Position numbers and translations under genes: made by a program
Notes under the pieces: model-generated
What the model was told of the DNA's origin: nothing
What the model saw: only the letters and a program-made list of their open reading frames with translations
The model's database searches: none
In this document: in pieces, positions 6,629 through 16,125 of the stretch
How positions within the stretch are numbered: the first letter of the stretch is position 1
Layout: each line of letters opens with the position of its first letter
Assembly: GCA_009777615.1 (NCBI GenBank)
Contig: WRLM01000003.1
Span: forward strand, 1-64,000
Reading direction: 5' to 3'
DNA from: Candidatus Methanoplasma cognatum
GTDB taxonomy: Archaea; Thermoplasmatota; Thermoplasmata; Methanomassiliicoccales; Methanomethylophilaceae
DNA: 64,000 nucleotides

Positions 6629-8614
6629 TCAGCGGTTATTATTCCTCCTTCTCATAATAACGCCTGCACCGCCGGCGGCCATAAGGCCCGCTGCGGCGGC
6701 GGCCCAGAGACTATCCCCGCCGAAAGAATAACCTCCTCCGTCGGTCACCGTATATTCGCAGGAAGCCGAATAAGGCGTTCCGTCCATCGCCACACTTATT
6801 GTGTAGGTCCCTTCGGGAAGGCCGGTGCAGACGATCATGTTTATGTCCGACCGTCTGAGAATGCCTTCGCCCAGAACGTCCCACACATAGGCATAATGTT
6901 CCGGCCCGGAGACATAGAACGCATAGATCGGTTCCCCGTTGAACGAAAGCACATCGAATGTTATTTCAAGGCCGGTCTCCGCAATGGTGTGCTCATTCAC
7001 TCCCCAGTCTTCAATGAACAGCTCGGCAAAGAACGCGGTCACCTCAGGGGAATCTATGACCATGGCGAATTCCCTGTTGTTAACGAACGAACCCTCCGTC
7101 CAGTTTACCGAGCCTACCCATACCAGATCATCCATTATCACGCCTTTGTTGTGTATGAGGGAGAACGATGCCCTGCCGTTCACAGAAATAGCTTTGATCG
7201 CGGTCGTATTATTCAGAGTGTTGACATATTCGTCGTTCCTGCCGCCGTTCGCGGAGGAGTCCAGGATTAATCGCGTATCGACCCCCCTTTCCGCCGCTGA
7301 CAGCATCCACCTCAGCGGAGAGGTTCCGGCGACGGTCTTGTAGGAGCTTCCCAGGTCAAGTTGCTGAGAGAAAACCCTTACGTCGGAATTCTCGATGAAG
7401 TATTTCAGCGCGGATGCGGAATTATCCGGAGACAGCACGGGCATTATCCTGGCGTCAAAGGCTGCCGTTTCCTGATGATCCTCCGCCCCGCTGAAACTCA
7501 GGGCCCCCTGATACGGCTTCAGCGCAGGGTAGAGATCAAGAAGGGGGCGGACGTCCCCGTATGCCTGGTTCAGGTCGCTGAGGAACACGTTCCTGACATA
7601 TTCTGCGAAACCGTTACTTTCCGCGACGATCCCCCAGCCGCGGTTCGAACAGCCCGGGCCCAGGTTGCTGGAGGTCCAATTCTCGGAAGTGACGATCACC
7701 TTCTCTGAATCAATTACCGCATACTTGTTGTGGAAATATGAGAACCGTTTGTAGCTGCCCGCGGGATCGTTGATAAGGTACACCTCGCCTCCCGCATCGG
7801 CAAGGGACCGCATCAGCGTGAGTTCGGTGCTGATATCGTATCCTAACACATTCCCTTCCAAAAGGACGCATACTCTCACCCCCCTCTCCGAAAGATCACA
7901 AAGGAGGGCGACCAGTTGGACGCTTGTAAGGAGATAGATGGAGATCAGGACCTCGCGCTCGGCTTGCCCTATCTCTTTGAAAATGGGAGAGCCGCGGGAT
8001 TCAGGGAAGCTGAAAGGCGTCACGACGGCGTCGAAATACAGTTCCGGATCGAAAACGTTGTTGGTAAGACCCGGTTTTGTAGAGTTCCAATCGGTAAGAG
8101 AATCTGTATCCACGGAGCCTATGCGAAGCAGATATCTGCCTGAGGGCAGACTTACGGGCTCCCCGACCCAGCCCTCTTCTGCCTTTTTGTTCCCGTAGCA
8201 AACAGCATCGATCAATACGCTGCCGCAGTAAAGGTAGATATCGTCCCCGGCGTCCGCAAGTATGAAGCTCCCTTTCTTTTGAATGCGCTCATCGTCGAAA
8301 GTTATCACGCGGTCCCTCCCCGAGAACCAATCGTCTGCGGCGGCGGTCTTTACAATGGTCAGCCTTGTAAAAGGTTCGATACAGATATCCTCTGCAAATG
8401 TGAGCGTCCCCTCCCCGTCGGTTATGGACCAGCCGTTAAGATTCACATTTTCGGGACCATAGTTGAAAAGAGATACCCCTTCATGGCTGCCGAAGGGCTG
8501 CACCTCGGAGAAAAGGACCCCGTCCGTTATTTCCCCCGATGAGTTGTTTTCAACGAACAACACGGGCGATAAGAACAGCAGCAAAATGAGAGCAAGGCAC
8601 CTTTTTTTGACCAT
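6629..8614 (-). CDS. Secreted phospholipase D-like protein with lamin-tail domain
   Basis: About 661 residues. A signal peptide (KKRCLALILLLFLSPVLF) is followed by a lamin-tail-like beta domain (about residues 30-135, LFNYGPENVNLNGWSITD), two PLD catalytic halves and a C-terminal membrane anchor ending in RRRNNNR. The HKD motifs are HNKYAVIDSEKVIVTSEN (first, T instead of the usual G) and HNKGVIMDDLVWVGSVN (second, canonical GSxN). PLD enzymes with a lamin-tail domain are usually extracellular nucleases or phosphodiesterases; here it would face outward, tethered at its C-terminus. TATA-like AATATAAA (8633-8640) lies about 22 bases before ATG 8614, suggesting a leaderless mRNA. Confidence 0.85.
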   Translation of the reverse strand: MVKKRCLALILLLFLSPVLFVENNSSGEITDGVLFSEVQPFGSHEGVSLFNYGPENVNLNGWSITDGEGTLTFAEDICIEPFTRLTIVKTAAADDWFSGRDRVITFDDERIQKKGSFILADAGDDIYLYCGSVLIDAVCYGNKKAEEGWVGEPVSLPSGRYLLRIGSVDTDSLTDWNSTKPGLTNNVFDPELYFDAVVTPFSFPESRGSPIFKEIGQAEREVLISIYLLTSVQLVALLCDLSERGVRVCVLLEGNVLGYDISTELTLMRSLADAGGEVYLINDPAGSYKRFSYFHNKYAVIDSEKVIVTSENWTSSNLGPGCSNRGWGIVAESNGFAEYVRNVFLSDLNQAYGDVRPLLDLYPALKPYQGALSFSGAEDHQETAAFDARIMPVLSPDNSASALKYFIENSDVRVFSQQLDLGSSYKTVAGTSPLRWMLSAAERGVDTRLILDSSANGGRNDEYVNTLNNTTAIKAISVNGRASFSLIHNKGVIMDDLVWVGSVNWTEGSFVNNREFAMVIDSPEVTAFFAELFIEDWGVNEHTIAETGLEITFDVLSFNGEPIYAFYVSGPEHYAYVWDVLGEGILRRSDINMIVCTGLPEGTYTISVAMDGTPYSASCEYTVTDGGGYSFGGDSLWAAAAAGLMAAGGAGVIMRRRNNNR

Positions 8615-8640
8615 ATAATACAAATTGTTCGGTTTATATT

Positions 8641-9218
8641 AAAATGCGAAATACTAGAGTTAGGAGGTTATACAATAAGCATGAATATATATCGACAGAC
8701 TGTTTTACAGATAGAGGGAGAAATGAAATTTGCAGGGATGCCGTTGCTTCGTTCGAAATATAGGGGAAAGATTGAGAACTTACAGCACAGGGTCCCGGTG
8801 AACATAAAGTTCAGGAAAATGACAAACCTCTTGAAGATCCGTAGGGGCCGATCGAAGGAGTTTTTGAGTTGACCAAACAGCTTTGTACGCCGGTCCGAAG
8901 GGTCAATGCATGCAGCGGTGCGGCATCCTCGCAAAAGTTCAGAGAACAGGATACGAAGATACAAGAAAAGATGATGGTAATCTGATGACGGAAGCGGGCA
9001 TGAAAAAGCTAACCCGAAGATGTTATTGTGATTGCGGGCATGGGACAGCAAAGGGGTCGATCCCCTATCCTTACCATTTGTCCAATACACACGGCGTCTG
9101 ACGGATTGCTCTTTACGCCTTATAACCACATGCCGTTCTGTTGCAGATGAGGGCGGGTAAGGGGAAGACATCTTTTCAAAAAATGCCCTGTAGAGAGCAT
9201 ACGGTCGTCCCGGGCCGG
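8641..9218. other. Gene-poor stretch between PLD-like gene and tpiA
   Basis: I see no convincing gene here. A 63-codon plus-strand ORF (8681-8872) has an AGGAGG at 8660-8666 but too far from its ATG and an unremarkable basic product. Near 9050-9095 a self-complementary block (AGGGGTCGATCCCCT) sits inside a GGACA...TGTCC pairing and could be a terminator or small RNA; it lacks the D-arm, anticodon arm and T-loop bases needed for a tRNA. Long minus-strand ORFs here have no protein-like pattern. Confidence 0.4.
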
Positions 9219-9908
9219 TCAGAGGCGCTTCACAAGATCAAGGAGCGCTGCTTTGGGGTCCTTTGCTTTAACGACGCCGGATGCAAGAAGCACTCCGGAG
9301 GTGCCGAGATCTATCGCCGCTTTGACGTCTTCGCCGGTCTTCACGCCCGCGCCGCAGAGGACCGAGATGGACCCGTTCACCTTTTTTACGGCCTCCACGG
9401 TCTTTTCGATGATGGCGGGGTTCGCCGTGGTCACCGATACATTCCCTCCGATGAGCTCCGGAGGTTCCACAGCGACATAGTCCGGTCTGAACTCAGCCAC
9501 CTGTACCGCGGATTGGACATTTTCCGCACAAACAACGGTCATAAGGTCAACGCCCTTTGACAACTCAACACATTCTCCGATCCTTTTCCAGGGTGTTTTA
9601 TGTTCGGAATGGTTGATCAGAGTTCCGGCCGCACCGCATCCCTTAATCATAGAGGGAGTGGTCCAGCCGGTGGCCGAACCTGGTGCGTAGGGATCCGCGT
9701 TCTGAGACAGAACGGGGATCGAAACGCTCCTCGATATCAGCGAAAGGTCCACGGCCGGGGGGCAGACCGTTATGGTTATTCCTGTTTCATCTGTCACAGC
9801 CTCGCATATCTTGGCGAGAGCGAGGGCGCCGTTCGCCTCCACTTCGCTGTATGCCTTGAAATTGACGATGATCGCCGGCTTAGTGACCTTCTTAGTCAAG
9901 TTTCTCAA
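9219..9908 (-). CDS. tpiA: Triosephosphate isomerase (archaeal type)
   Basis: 229 residues, the short tetrameric archaeal TIM. Active-site groups are in order: VNFKAY (Asn-Lys), GTLINHSEHK (catalytic His in NHSE), VAVEPPELIG (catalytic Glu) and the phosphate-binding VLCGAGVK and GVLLASGVVKA segments. It interconverts DHAP and glyceraldehyde-3-phosphate. It overlaps the end of fbp by 17 bases on the same strand, so both products of triose metabolism are co-translated; in a methanogen this pair mainly serves gluconeogenesis. Confidence 0.95.
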   Translation of the reverse strand: MRNLTKKVTKPAIIVNFKAYSEVEANGALALAKICEAVTDETGITITVCPPAVDLSLISRSVSIPVLSQNADPYAPGSATGWTTPSMIKGCGAAGTLINHSEHKTPWKRIGECVELSKGVDLMTVVCAENVQSAVQVAEFRPDYVAVEPPELIGGNVSVTTANPAIIEKTVEAVKKVNGSISVLCGAGVKTGEDVKAAIDLGTSGVLLASGVVKAKDPKAALLDLVKRL

Positions 9909-11037
9909 ACCTCTGTTTCAATTCCTTGAGAACCTCCGGCCTGGAAGTGTATTCCATTTCCTCCGCCGGAAGTATCGAGGGAGTGAAAGGCCCCTGCGTC
10001 CTGAGGAACCTGCTTGTCTTTATGGCATTTGTGCGGGCGGTGTCGAACGTTGGGTTGCCGAAGAAATCGACAGGCACATGGTCTCCGCCTTTGGAGTTGA
10101 TATCCTCCAGCCCCTGAAGTTTCCCGTCATTCAGCTGGAACCCGAGGCAGCATATCCTCGGAGGTCCGTCGAAATATGTGGGATCGGATTCCTCCGGAGA
10201 GCAGGGGTAGAATGTTCCGTAGTGAGAACCCCTCATCCATCCTCCCGCGATCCAGGATGTCATAAGGAACGGCTGTGTGTACTCCCCGACAGACGGGAGG
10301 CCGTTCTGGCAGCGGCAGACGCACACCGGGTCGTCCTTTCCGATGTATTTACCTGCGGTAAGGTTGAGCTTATCGGTAGAAATGACGCATGCCGGACCGA
10401 TCCCCGCCCTTGAGGATATTCTTTTAATGGCGTATCTTGAGGTGTCTCCGAGGAGCGCGAGGATGCTGAGGGTCTCCTCCGGCGAGGAGAGGACCACCTT
10501 CTTGCTGTCCATGACATCATGCACCTCCACGTCGAATCCTTTCTTCGCCCTTGCGTCGACGACCAGTCCGGTGGTCGTGAAGGGGTCCAGGAATATCCTG
10601 GAAAGTATGGGGGAGTATGCCGAGGGTTCGGTCTTGTCCGCAATGAAGAACAACAGCGGCTCCGATCCTCTTTCCTCGAACGACATCTCCGCAGAGCCGG
10701 GCCCGGCGCCTTTGACGTTGCCGGAGAACGCATCGGTGAGTATGTCTTGGCCGGCGGCGTACAGCTTCATGGATTTGGCGATCTTGGTGGCTTCCTGGAA
10801 ACACTCCCACGCGGCGCTGTGTATCTCTTTGTTGCCCTCTCCTTTGTAGTGGGTCATGAAAAGGTTTATGTCGTCCCCCACGCGGGTGACATAGAAGTCT
10901 TCAAGGATCCCCTGCCTCTGTTTGTCTGCCAGGATCTTCTTTGCAACCTGCATCATAGAAGGATGGGGCCTCGAGTGTCCTACAACGGAACCTACGTCCG
11001 CTTTGATAACTGAAACGGTCACTTTCTCTTTAACCAT
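9892..11037 (-). CDS. fbp: Fructose-1,6-bisphosphate aldolase/phosphatase (type V)
   Basis: 381 residues, full length for the bifunctional archaeal FBPA/P, which condenses DHAP and GAP and dephosphorylates the product to fructose-6-phosphate, making gluconeogenesis one-way. Typical blocks are present: KADVGSVVGHSRPHP at the N-terminus, GDDINLFMTHYKG, GPGSAEMSFEERGSEP, and the C-terminal DHVPVDFFGNP. TATA-like AAATATTATTATAAC at about 11072-11090 precedes the ATG by 35-50 bases. Followed by overlapping tpiA. Confidence 0.95.
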   Translation of the reverse strand: MVKEKVTVSVIKADVGSVVGHSRPHPSMMQVAKKILADKQRQGILEDFYVTRVGDDINLFMTHYKGEGNKEIHSAAWECFQEATKIAKSMKLYAAGQDILTDAFSGNVKGAGPGSAEMSFEERGSEPLLFFIADKTEPSAYSPILSRIFLDPFTTTGLVVDARAKKGFDVEVHDVMDSKKVVLSSPEETLSILALLGDTSRYAIKRISSRAGIGPACVISTDKLNLTAGKYIGKDDPVCVCRCQNGLPSVGEYTQPFLMTSWIAGGWMRGSHYGTFYPCSPEESDPTYFDGPPRICCLGFQLNDGKLQGLEDINSKGGDHVPVDFFGNPTFDTARTNAIKTSRFLRTQGPFTPSILPAEEMEYTSRPEVLKELKQRFEKLD

Positions 11038-11372
11038 GGATTCACCATTTTCTTTTTGAGTATAGGCAGACAGTTATAATAATATTTATTTTGAAAGGAA
11101 CGACACTTTTTTCGGAGGAGGAGTTTGTCAGTTTTTTGCATATGTATTGATATATATTCATATAAAAAATATGTCCAAAATATTTAAGTCGTATGTAATG
11201 GGATGCTCGCCAGACAAATTATTTCATATAAAATACAGAGGGGGAAGGGAATATTATACCAACTACCTATAGAAAATGCCGTGCTGCTTAGCGTACCATT
11301 TCGGCCAGCATAGCAAATCCCAACAGGAATGGGAAGGCAGCGGCAGCGGCGATTCTGCTGGTATCAGTAATC
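11038..11372. promoter_or_regulatory. Divergent promoter region of fbp and the adhesin
   Basis: The left part carries the AT-rich fbp promoter (minus strand). On the plus strand ATATAAAAT at 11226-11234 is a good TATA box that places a start site near 11255. Between there and 11373 lies an in-frame stretch with a signal-peptide-like composition that belongs to the adhesin but has no usable start codon: the frame is closed by TAA at 11229 and TAG at 11289-11291. See the adhesin entry. Confidence 0.6.
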
Positions 11373-14300
11373 ATGATGTCGGCCCTTCTGATAGCATCGG
11401 AGGGAACGGAAGCCGATCCGGCCGATGTGTACGCGGACACGGTGCAGGAACTTTCGGACGCTATGATCAACGCATTCGAAGATACGAACATCTTCCTGAC
11501 AGAGGACTTCGCTGACGATCTGGAGCTTAACGGCACCATACAGATAATACTCCCTTCCACACACGACTATAACATTACCATATGCGGCGGTACGGCGCTG
11601 ACAGCAAAAACAGGCGAACGGCATTTCGATATCGTCAATAACGGCACGGGCACCATAAGGTTCGAAGATGTGAAACTCACGAACGATTCCAAAGTGCCGA
11701 ATACCGGCGGCATGCAGCTGCAGGGAGGGAACTATGAGTTCGCAAACTGCTCGTTCACTGACCTTACAAGAACGTCAGTGACCTTCAACGGGAACAGGAA
11801 CGACGCCTCCTTTGTTGATTGTACCTTCAGCGACAATGTCAACAGAGCGATAGTTCTGAGGGGCGGCCAGTCTGCGGATGTCGCCGAATATGATCTCAGA
11901 AACTGCCTGTTCCTGAAAAACAGCGTCACCGGCTCCACCAACAGCGACGAGGGCGGCGCGGCAATACATGCGAAGGGCTCGTATTTCAGCCTCAGCATCG
12001 ACGACTGCGCATTCATTGAGAACAGATCCGTCGGAACGATGCAGGCGATCTCTTCGGCGGGCGCAAACAAAAGGATGGACGGCGGCGCTCTGTACATCAA
12101 CGCCGCCGACGGCAACACCGGCGCCTTACTGAACATCCATAACTCATATTTCGAGAAGAATTTCGCACAGGATGACGGCGGCGCGATACTTGTCGAAGGG
12201 ACGCAGACCTTTACCAGCATAAGGAGCAGCATCTCAAACTGCACATTCTACGACAACACCGTCGCCGGGGCGCATTACGGAGGGTCCATGTTTGGTCTCA
12301 CCGCCGCGGTCACCGACGGTGCGGGCGGCGCGATAAACTATTTCGGACTGACCGAATCGGAGGTCACACACTGTACATTCTACAACAACGGGGTGACAGG
12401 CGCATATCCGGCGGGAGTGAATCCCACCCTCAAGTATGGGAGCACAGGAGGAGGCGGCGCGATCGCCGTCGATACGGGCAACTACGGAACAGACATCGAA
12501 CATCTTCCCCCGATGCCGAAATTGACCAACAATATCTTTGTCGGGAACTATGTGCTTTATCCCGCTTCCCAATCGAATATCAATACCATCAACGGCCTTT
12601 CCGGTAATGTGCTCGGCGACATGCTGGAGCGTTCGAGGACAGGTAACGTCTTCGTCCTCCCCCTTTGTGACGCTGATTTCCAAGGGGTCCTGCTCGGAAT
12701 GGATCCCCGTATGCTTGAGAACAACGGGAACATAGGCTATGACAACGGCAACCATGATACCTACGGCAACCCGAAAACAAACCACTATTACCACACCACA
12801 GGGTCAAGCGGGTACAGTAACGGGATCAGCTCGACCGAGGGGATACTTGTCAAGAACATATTTGCACATTACAACGGCACCGCCAACAGAGGAGATCCGA
12901 ACACCGCGATATCTACGGAGTACGGAGACTATGTCGGGGCGGAAGGCAGTGTCACGAAGAAAAAGTGTTTCATCGTGAGCCCAACATCCAATGAGCTGTA
13001 CCGCGACGGGTCCGTACCGTACGTGGTGGAGATCCCCTATGACGCGCTGGGAAATAAGCGGGATACGTTCCCCAATGCCGGAGCGGTCGAGATATTCTGG
13101 ACCATGTTCAACCCCGGCGCCGGCGCCGATTGGACGGACGCTGTGCCGACTGAGATAGAAAATCCGGACAATTCGGGCGAGGTCTATGAAGTGATACAAA
13201 GCCTGAACTTCGGCACGAACAACAGCTACTATGTGATGACCGCCGTCGGCATACCGGATGTCCCTTCGGGGGACCTTATCGCGATGCCGCGCTCGGCGAT
13301 AGAGCATTCTTCCCCCGACTACGGATTCCTGGGATGGCGCAGCAGCGTACCGGACCTGGACTGGATCGGCTATGCACAATGGGCGGCCGATAACGGTTAT
13401 GTCGAAATATCTGTCCAGGAATTCCTGGGCAGCCATCCTCTCACCGATCTGCCTGCGGACGCGTTCCCTCTTTATCAGCCCGGGGACATAATTCACTCGG
13501 CAAAACAGACACTGACGGCAGAGTGGCAGCAGGACCTTTACAGAGTGGATTTCGACCTCAACTACGACGCCGTGCCCAATTGGTATAACTCACCCGAACC
13601 GGGGAAGGAGGCGCCGAGGCTGAATGTTGCCGCAGGAAGCACAATTGCGGCGCCTGTTGAGCCGCAGCGGACGGACCATGCGTTCGGAGGCTGGCATACG
13701 GATGCGGGATGCTCCCAGGTCTGGGATTTTGATTCCGACGCCGTCACGGCAGATATCGTCCTTTATGCCAAGTGGGCGATCCTGACCTACAGCGTCATTT
13801 ATCACAGCGACGGAGCCGGCAGCGGCGCCGCTCCGGCCGATCCCGGCAGCCCCTACGCAATATGGTCGCAGGTAACGGTCCTTGGAAAGGGTACGCTGAA
13901 TAGGACGAATTTCACCTTTGAAGGGTGGAGTACGGTCCCCGGCGATTCTTCCGCCGTGTATGCGGAGGGTGATACGTTCGTCATCAGCGGAGATGTGGAC
14001 CTGTATCCCGTCTGGACGTACGTTCCCGGCGGGGGCACCGCGCCCGCAACATTCTACATCTATTCGAGTGCCGATGACGGATCGTACATAGACCCGCTGG
14101 GTACCGTGAGCGTCAAGGAAGGCGGCAGTGCGGCGTTCACCTTCTCCGCCAGACAGGGATATGATATTAAAGCGGTCTTCATCGACGGAGAGGAACGACC
14201 GGAGCTTCCCGGCGCCGGTTCGTATACTTTCAACAATGTCATTAGAGATCACTACATATCCGTCATATCCGCCGCTCCGGAGACGGTCGTCCCGGAGGAT

Positions 14301-14621
14301 ATGGAAGGTGGAGGAAAATGGTCCCCCTTGAACCTGATATGCGCCGTGATCGCATTGGCGGCAGGCGCGATAGGGATCGTTGCGGGCAGGAACCGGTCCG
14401 TCGAAGACGAAAAGACGCGCAGGTCCAGGTCGGCAGCGGCGCTCAGGGTGCTCGGCCTGCTTACCGGGATCATGGCGATCGTAGTGTTCTTCCTGACAGA
14501 GGATTGGACGCTGCCGCCGTCGGCTGTGGACGAGTGGACACTGCTGATGTTCGTTCTGCTCGTTGCGTCCATATTCGCAACCCTCGTCAGCTTCCGTTTT
14601 GACAGGGCAGGGGAAGAGTGA
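11373..14621 (+). CDS. Large surface adhesin-like protein, beta-helix plus Listeria-Bacteroides repeats
   Basis: 1,082 residues from the first ATG. Residues about 60-430 form a right-handed beta-helix with repeated Asn-rich turns such as DCTFSDN, NCTFYDN and HCTFYNN, preceded by GGA clusters, as in polymorphic outer-membrane and adhesin-like proteins. Two Listeria-Bacteroides (InlB B-type) repeats follow at about 710-880, each ending in YAKW or YPVW. Two membrane segments close the protein (about 985-1010 and 1030-1075). Such proteins are typical of gut Methanomassiliicoccales and are thought to bind host or bacterial surfaces. The N-terminus is a problem: codons 11313-11372 encode a basic then hydrophobic signal-like stretch (NGKAAAAAILLVSVI) without an ATG, GTG or TTG, so a frameshift, sequence error or unusual start is likely. 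Confidence 0.82.
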   Translation: MMSALLIASEGTEADPADVYADTVQELSDAMINAFEDTNIFLTEDFADDLELNGTIQIILPSTHDYNITICGGTALTAKTGERHFDIVNNGTGTIRFEDVKLTNDSKVPNTGGMQLQGGNYEFANCSFTDLTRTSVTFNGNRNDASFVDCTFSDNVNRAIVLRGGQSADVAEYDLRNCLFLKNSVTGSTNSDEGGAAIHAKGSYFSLSIDDCAFIENRSVGTMQAISSAGANKRMDGGALYINAADGNTGALLNIHNSYFEKNFAQDDGGAILVEGTQTFTSIRSSISNCTFYDNTVAGAHYGGSMFGLTAAVTDGAGGAINYFGLTESEVTHCTFYNNGVTGAYPAGVNPTLKYGSTGGGGAIAVDTGNYGTDIEHLPPMPKLTNNIFVGNYVLYPASQSNINTINGLSGNVLGDMLERSRTGNVFVLPLCDADFQGVLLGMDPRMLENNGNIGYDNGNHDTYGNPKTNHYYHTTGSSGYSNGISSTEGILVKNIFAHYNGTANRGDPNTAISTEYGDYVGAEGSVTKKKCFIVSPTSNELYRDGSVPYVVEIPYDALGNKRDTFPNAGAVEIFWTMFNPGAGADWTDAVPTEIENPDNSGEVYEVIQSLNFGTNNSYYVMTAVGIPDVPSGDLIAMPRSAIEHSSPDYGFLGWRSSVPDLDWIGYAQWAADNGYVEISVQEFLGSHPLTDLPADAFPLYQPGDIIHSAKQTLTAEWQQDLYRVDFDLNYDAVPNWYNSPEPGKEAPRLNVAAGSTIAAPVEPQRTDHAFGGWHTDAGCSQVWDFDSDAVTADIVLYAKWAILTYSVIYHSDGAGSGAAPADPGSPYAIWSQVTVLGKGTLNRTNFTFEGWSTVPGDSSAVYAEGDTFVISGDVDLYPVWTYVPGGGTAPATFYIYSSADDGSYIDPLGTVSVKEGGSAAFTFSARQGYDIKAVFIDGEERPELPGAGSYTFNNVIRDHYISVISAAPETVVPEDMEGGGKWSPLNLICAVIALAAGAIGIVAGRNRSVEDEKTRRSRSAAALRVLGLLTGIMAIVVFFLTEDWTLPPSAVDEWTLLMFVLLVASIFATLVSFRFDRAGEE

Positions 14622-14651
14622 AGTGGTTCCGAGATAAACCGCACAACAAAC

Positions 14652-14682
14652 GCCCGTCCTCAGGGACGGGCCTCTTTATTTT
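14652..14682 (+). terminator. Hairpin terminator after adhesin
   Basis: GCCCGTCC (14652-14659) pairs perfectly with GGACGGGC (14664-14671) over a TCAG loop and is followed by CTCTTTATTTT. This has the form of an intrinsic terminator for the adhesin mRNA. Confidence 0.8.
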
Positions 14683-14748
14683 CATCAAACATAAAAGCCG
14701 CCTACTGCAAGTTATTTATTATATGCGGGTCTAATCAGGCATGTTAAA

Positions 14749-16053
14749 ATGACCTCGATCAGAGACTCCGGTAATATTGGTAAGGAAGACGGCATCGTTA
14801 CAGTGAAAGGATGGGTCCAGGACATAAGGAATCTTGGCGGCATATCCTTTCTGACCCTCAGGGACAGGTACGGTACGGTGCAGATAACAATGCCGAAAAA
14901 GAAGATAGAACCAAGTTTATTCGAATCGCTTACCCGGCTGTCAAGGGAATCGGTCGTCGCAGTGACAGGAGAGGTGAAAGAAAGCGACCAGACGGCTTTG
15001 GGCGTCGAGGTCATACCGATCTCGTTCGAACTTTACAGCGAAGCCGGGGTACCGCTGCCGATGGGGGTCATAGACAAGGTCAACGTTGAGATGGACACGC
15101 GCCTCAACAACAGGTTCATGGACCTCAGGAAGCCGGAGATGAAAGCGGTGTTCGAGATAAGATCGCTGGTGGCCGAACTGATATCCGAGGCCATGATCAA
15201 GAACGGTTTCCTGAATATCAGCACCCCCAAGATAGTCGCTACGGGGGCGGAAGGCGGCGCAACGCTTTTCTGCATAGATTATTTCGGAAGGCAGGCATAT
15301 CTGGCGCAGAGTCCCCAGCTCTATAAGCAGATGATGATGTCCACCGGCCTCGACAGGGTGTTCGAGATAGGTCCGGCCTTCAGGGCTGAAAACTCCAATA
15401 CGAACCGCCACGTCACAGAGTTCTCTTCTTTCGACGGAGAGATGGCCTGGATAGAGAAAGAGGAGGACGTCATGGCGGTGATAGAAGAAGTGATTGATCA
15501 CGTTCTCACGCAGCTCAAAGAAAGGGGCAAGAAGCATCTGGACATTCTAGGAAAGGATATAATTGTCCCGAAGAGGCCGTACCCCGTGCTGACATACACC
15601 GAATGCCTTAAGACGGTCATCGGTCTCGGCCTGCCCCTTAAGGACGGGGACGATCTCGGTACTGAGGGTGAGAAGCTGATAGGCGATATGATGGCCGAAA
15701 GAGGGAACGATCTGTATTTCATCATCGAATATCCCGAAGAGGCTAAGCCGTTCTATATCATGGAGAAGGAAGGCACGGATCTGTCTTTCTCATTCGATCT
15801 GGATTACAAAGGCCAGGAGATATCCTCCGGAGGCCAGAGGGAGCACAGGTACCCTGAACTTCTGAAAAGGATGGAGAAGAAAGGCCTGAACCCAGAAGAC
15901 TTCGGTTCCTATCTGGATGCTTTCAGATACGGCATGCCCCCCCACGGAGGCTGGGGGATGGGAGTGGACCGTTTGGTCTCAAAGATACTGGACCTTCCGA
16001 ATGTGAGGGAAGCGATACTGTTTCCCAGGGACACGAGCAGACTTACTCCGTGA
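14749..16053 (+). CDS. aspS: Aspartyl-tRNA synthetase, archaeal type
   Basis: 434 residues, the short archaeal class IIb AspRS without the bacterial insertion. An OB-fold anticodon-binding domain (about 1-105, VKGWVQDIRNLGGISFLTLRD) precedes the class II core: motif 2 FRAENSNTNRHVTEFSSFD, the ligand segment GGQREHRYPELL and motif 3 GMGVDRLVSKIL. It charges tRNA-Asp and, in many archaea that lack AsnRS, also tRNA-Asn for later amidation; which applies here is not decidable from this gene alone. It stands alone between a terminator and the Hjc-like gene. Confidence 0.95.
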   Translation: MTSIRDSGNIGKEDGIVTVKGWVQDIRNLGGISFLTLRDRYGTVQITMPKKKIEPSLFESLTRLSRESVVAVTGEVKESDQTALGVEVIPISFELYSEAGVPLPMGVIDKVNVEMDTRLNNRFMDLRKPEMKAVFEIRSLVAELISEAMIKNGFLNISTPKIVATGAEGGATLFCIDYFGRQAYLAQSPQLYKQMMMSTGLDRVFEIGPAFRAENSNTNRHVTEFSSFDGEMAWIEKEEDVMAVIEEVIDHVLTQLKERGKKHLDILGKDIIVPKRPYPVLTYTECLKTVIGLGLPLKDGDDLGTEGEKLIGDMMAERGNDLYFIIEYPEEAKPFYIMEKEGTDLSFSFDLDYKGQEISSGGQREHRYPELLKRMEKKGLNPEDFGSYLDAFRYGMPPHGGWGMGVDRLVSKILDLPNVREAILFPRDTSRLTP

Positions 16054-16125
16054 TGCACTTTCGGTACTTTCAGCCACCCCCATGTTTTCTTTTAATAATC
16101 TCCCGTACATCCAGACAGTGATATC

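Noticed and set aside
8940-9095. Possible tRNA with intron (T-arm-like AGGGGTCGATCCCCT and a following ACCA).
   Set aside because: The T-loop would lack TTC, no D-arm or anticodon arm can be placed, and acceptor pairing is partial.
8668-9171. 167-codon minus-strand ORF.
   Set aside because: Cys/Arg/Ser-rich shadow-like composition without domain features.
11229-11372. Pyrrolysine readthrough of TAG 11289 to extend the adhesin.
   Set aside because: Even with readthrough there is no start codon between TAA 11229 and the TAG.
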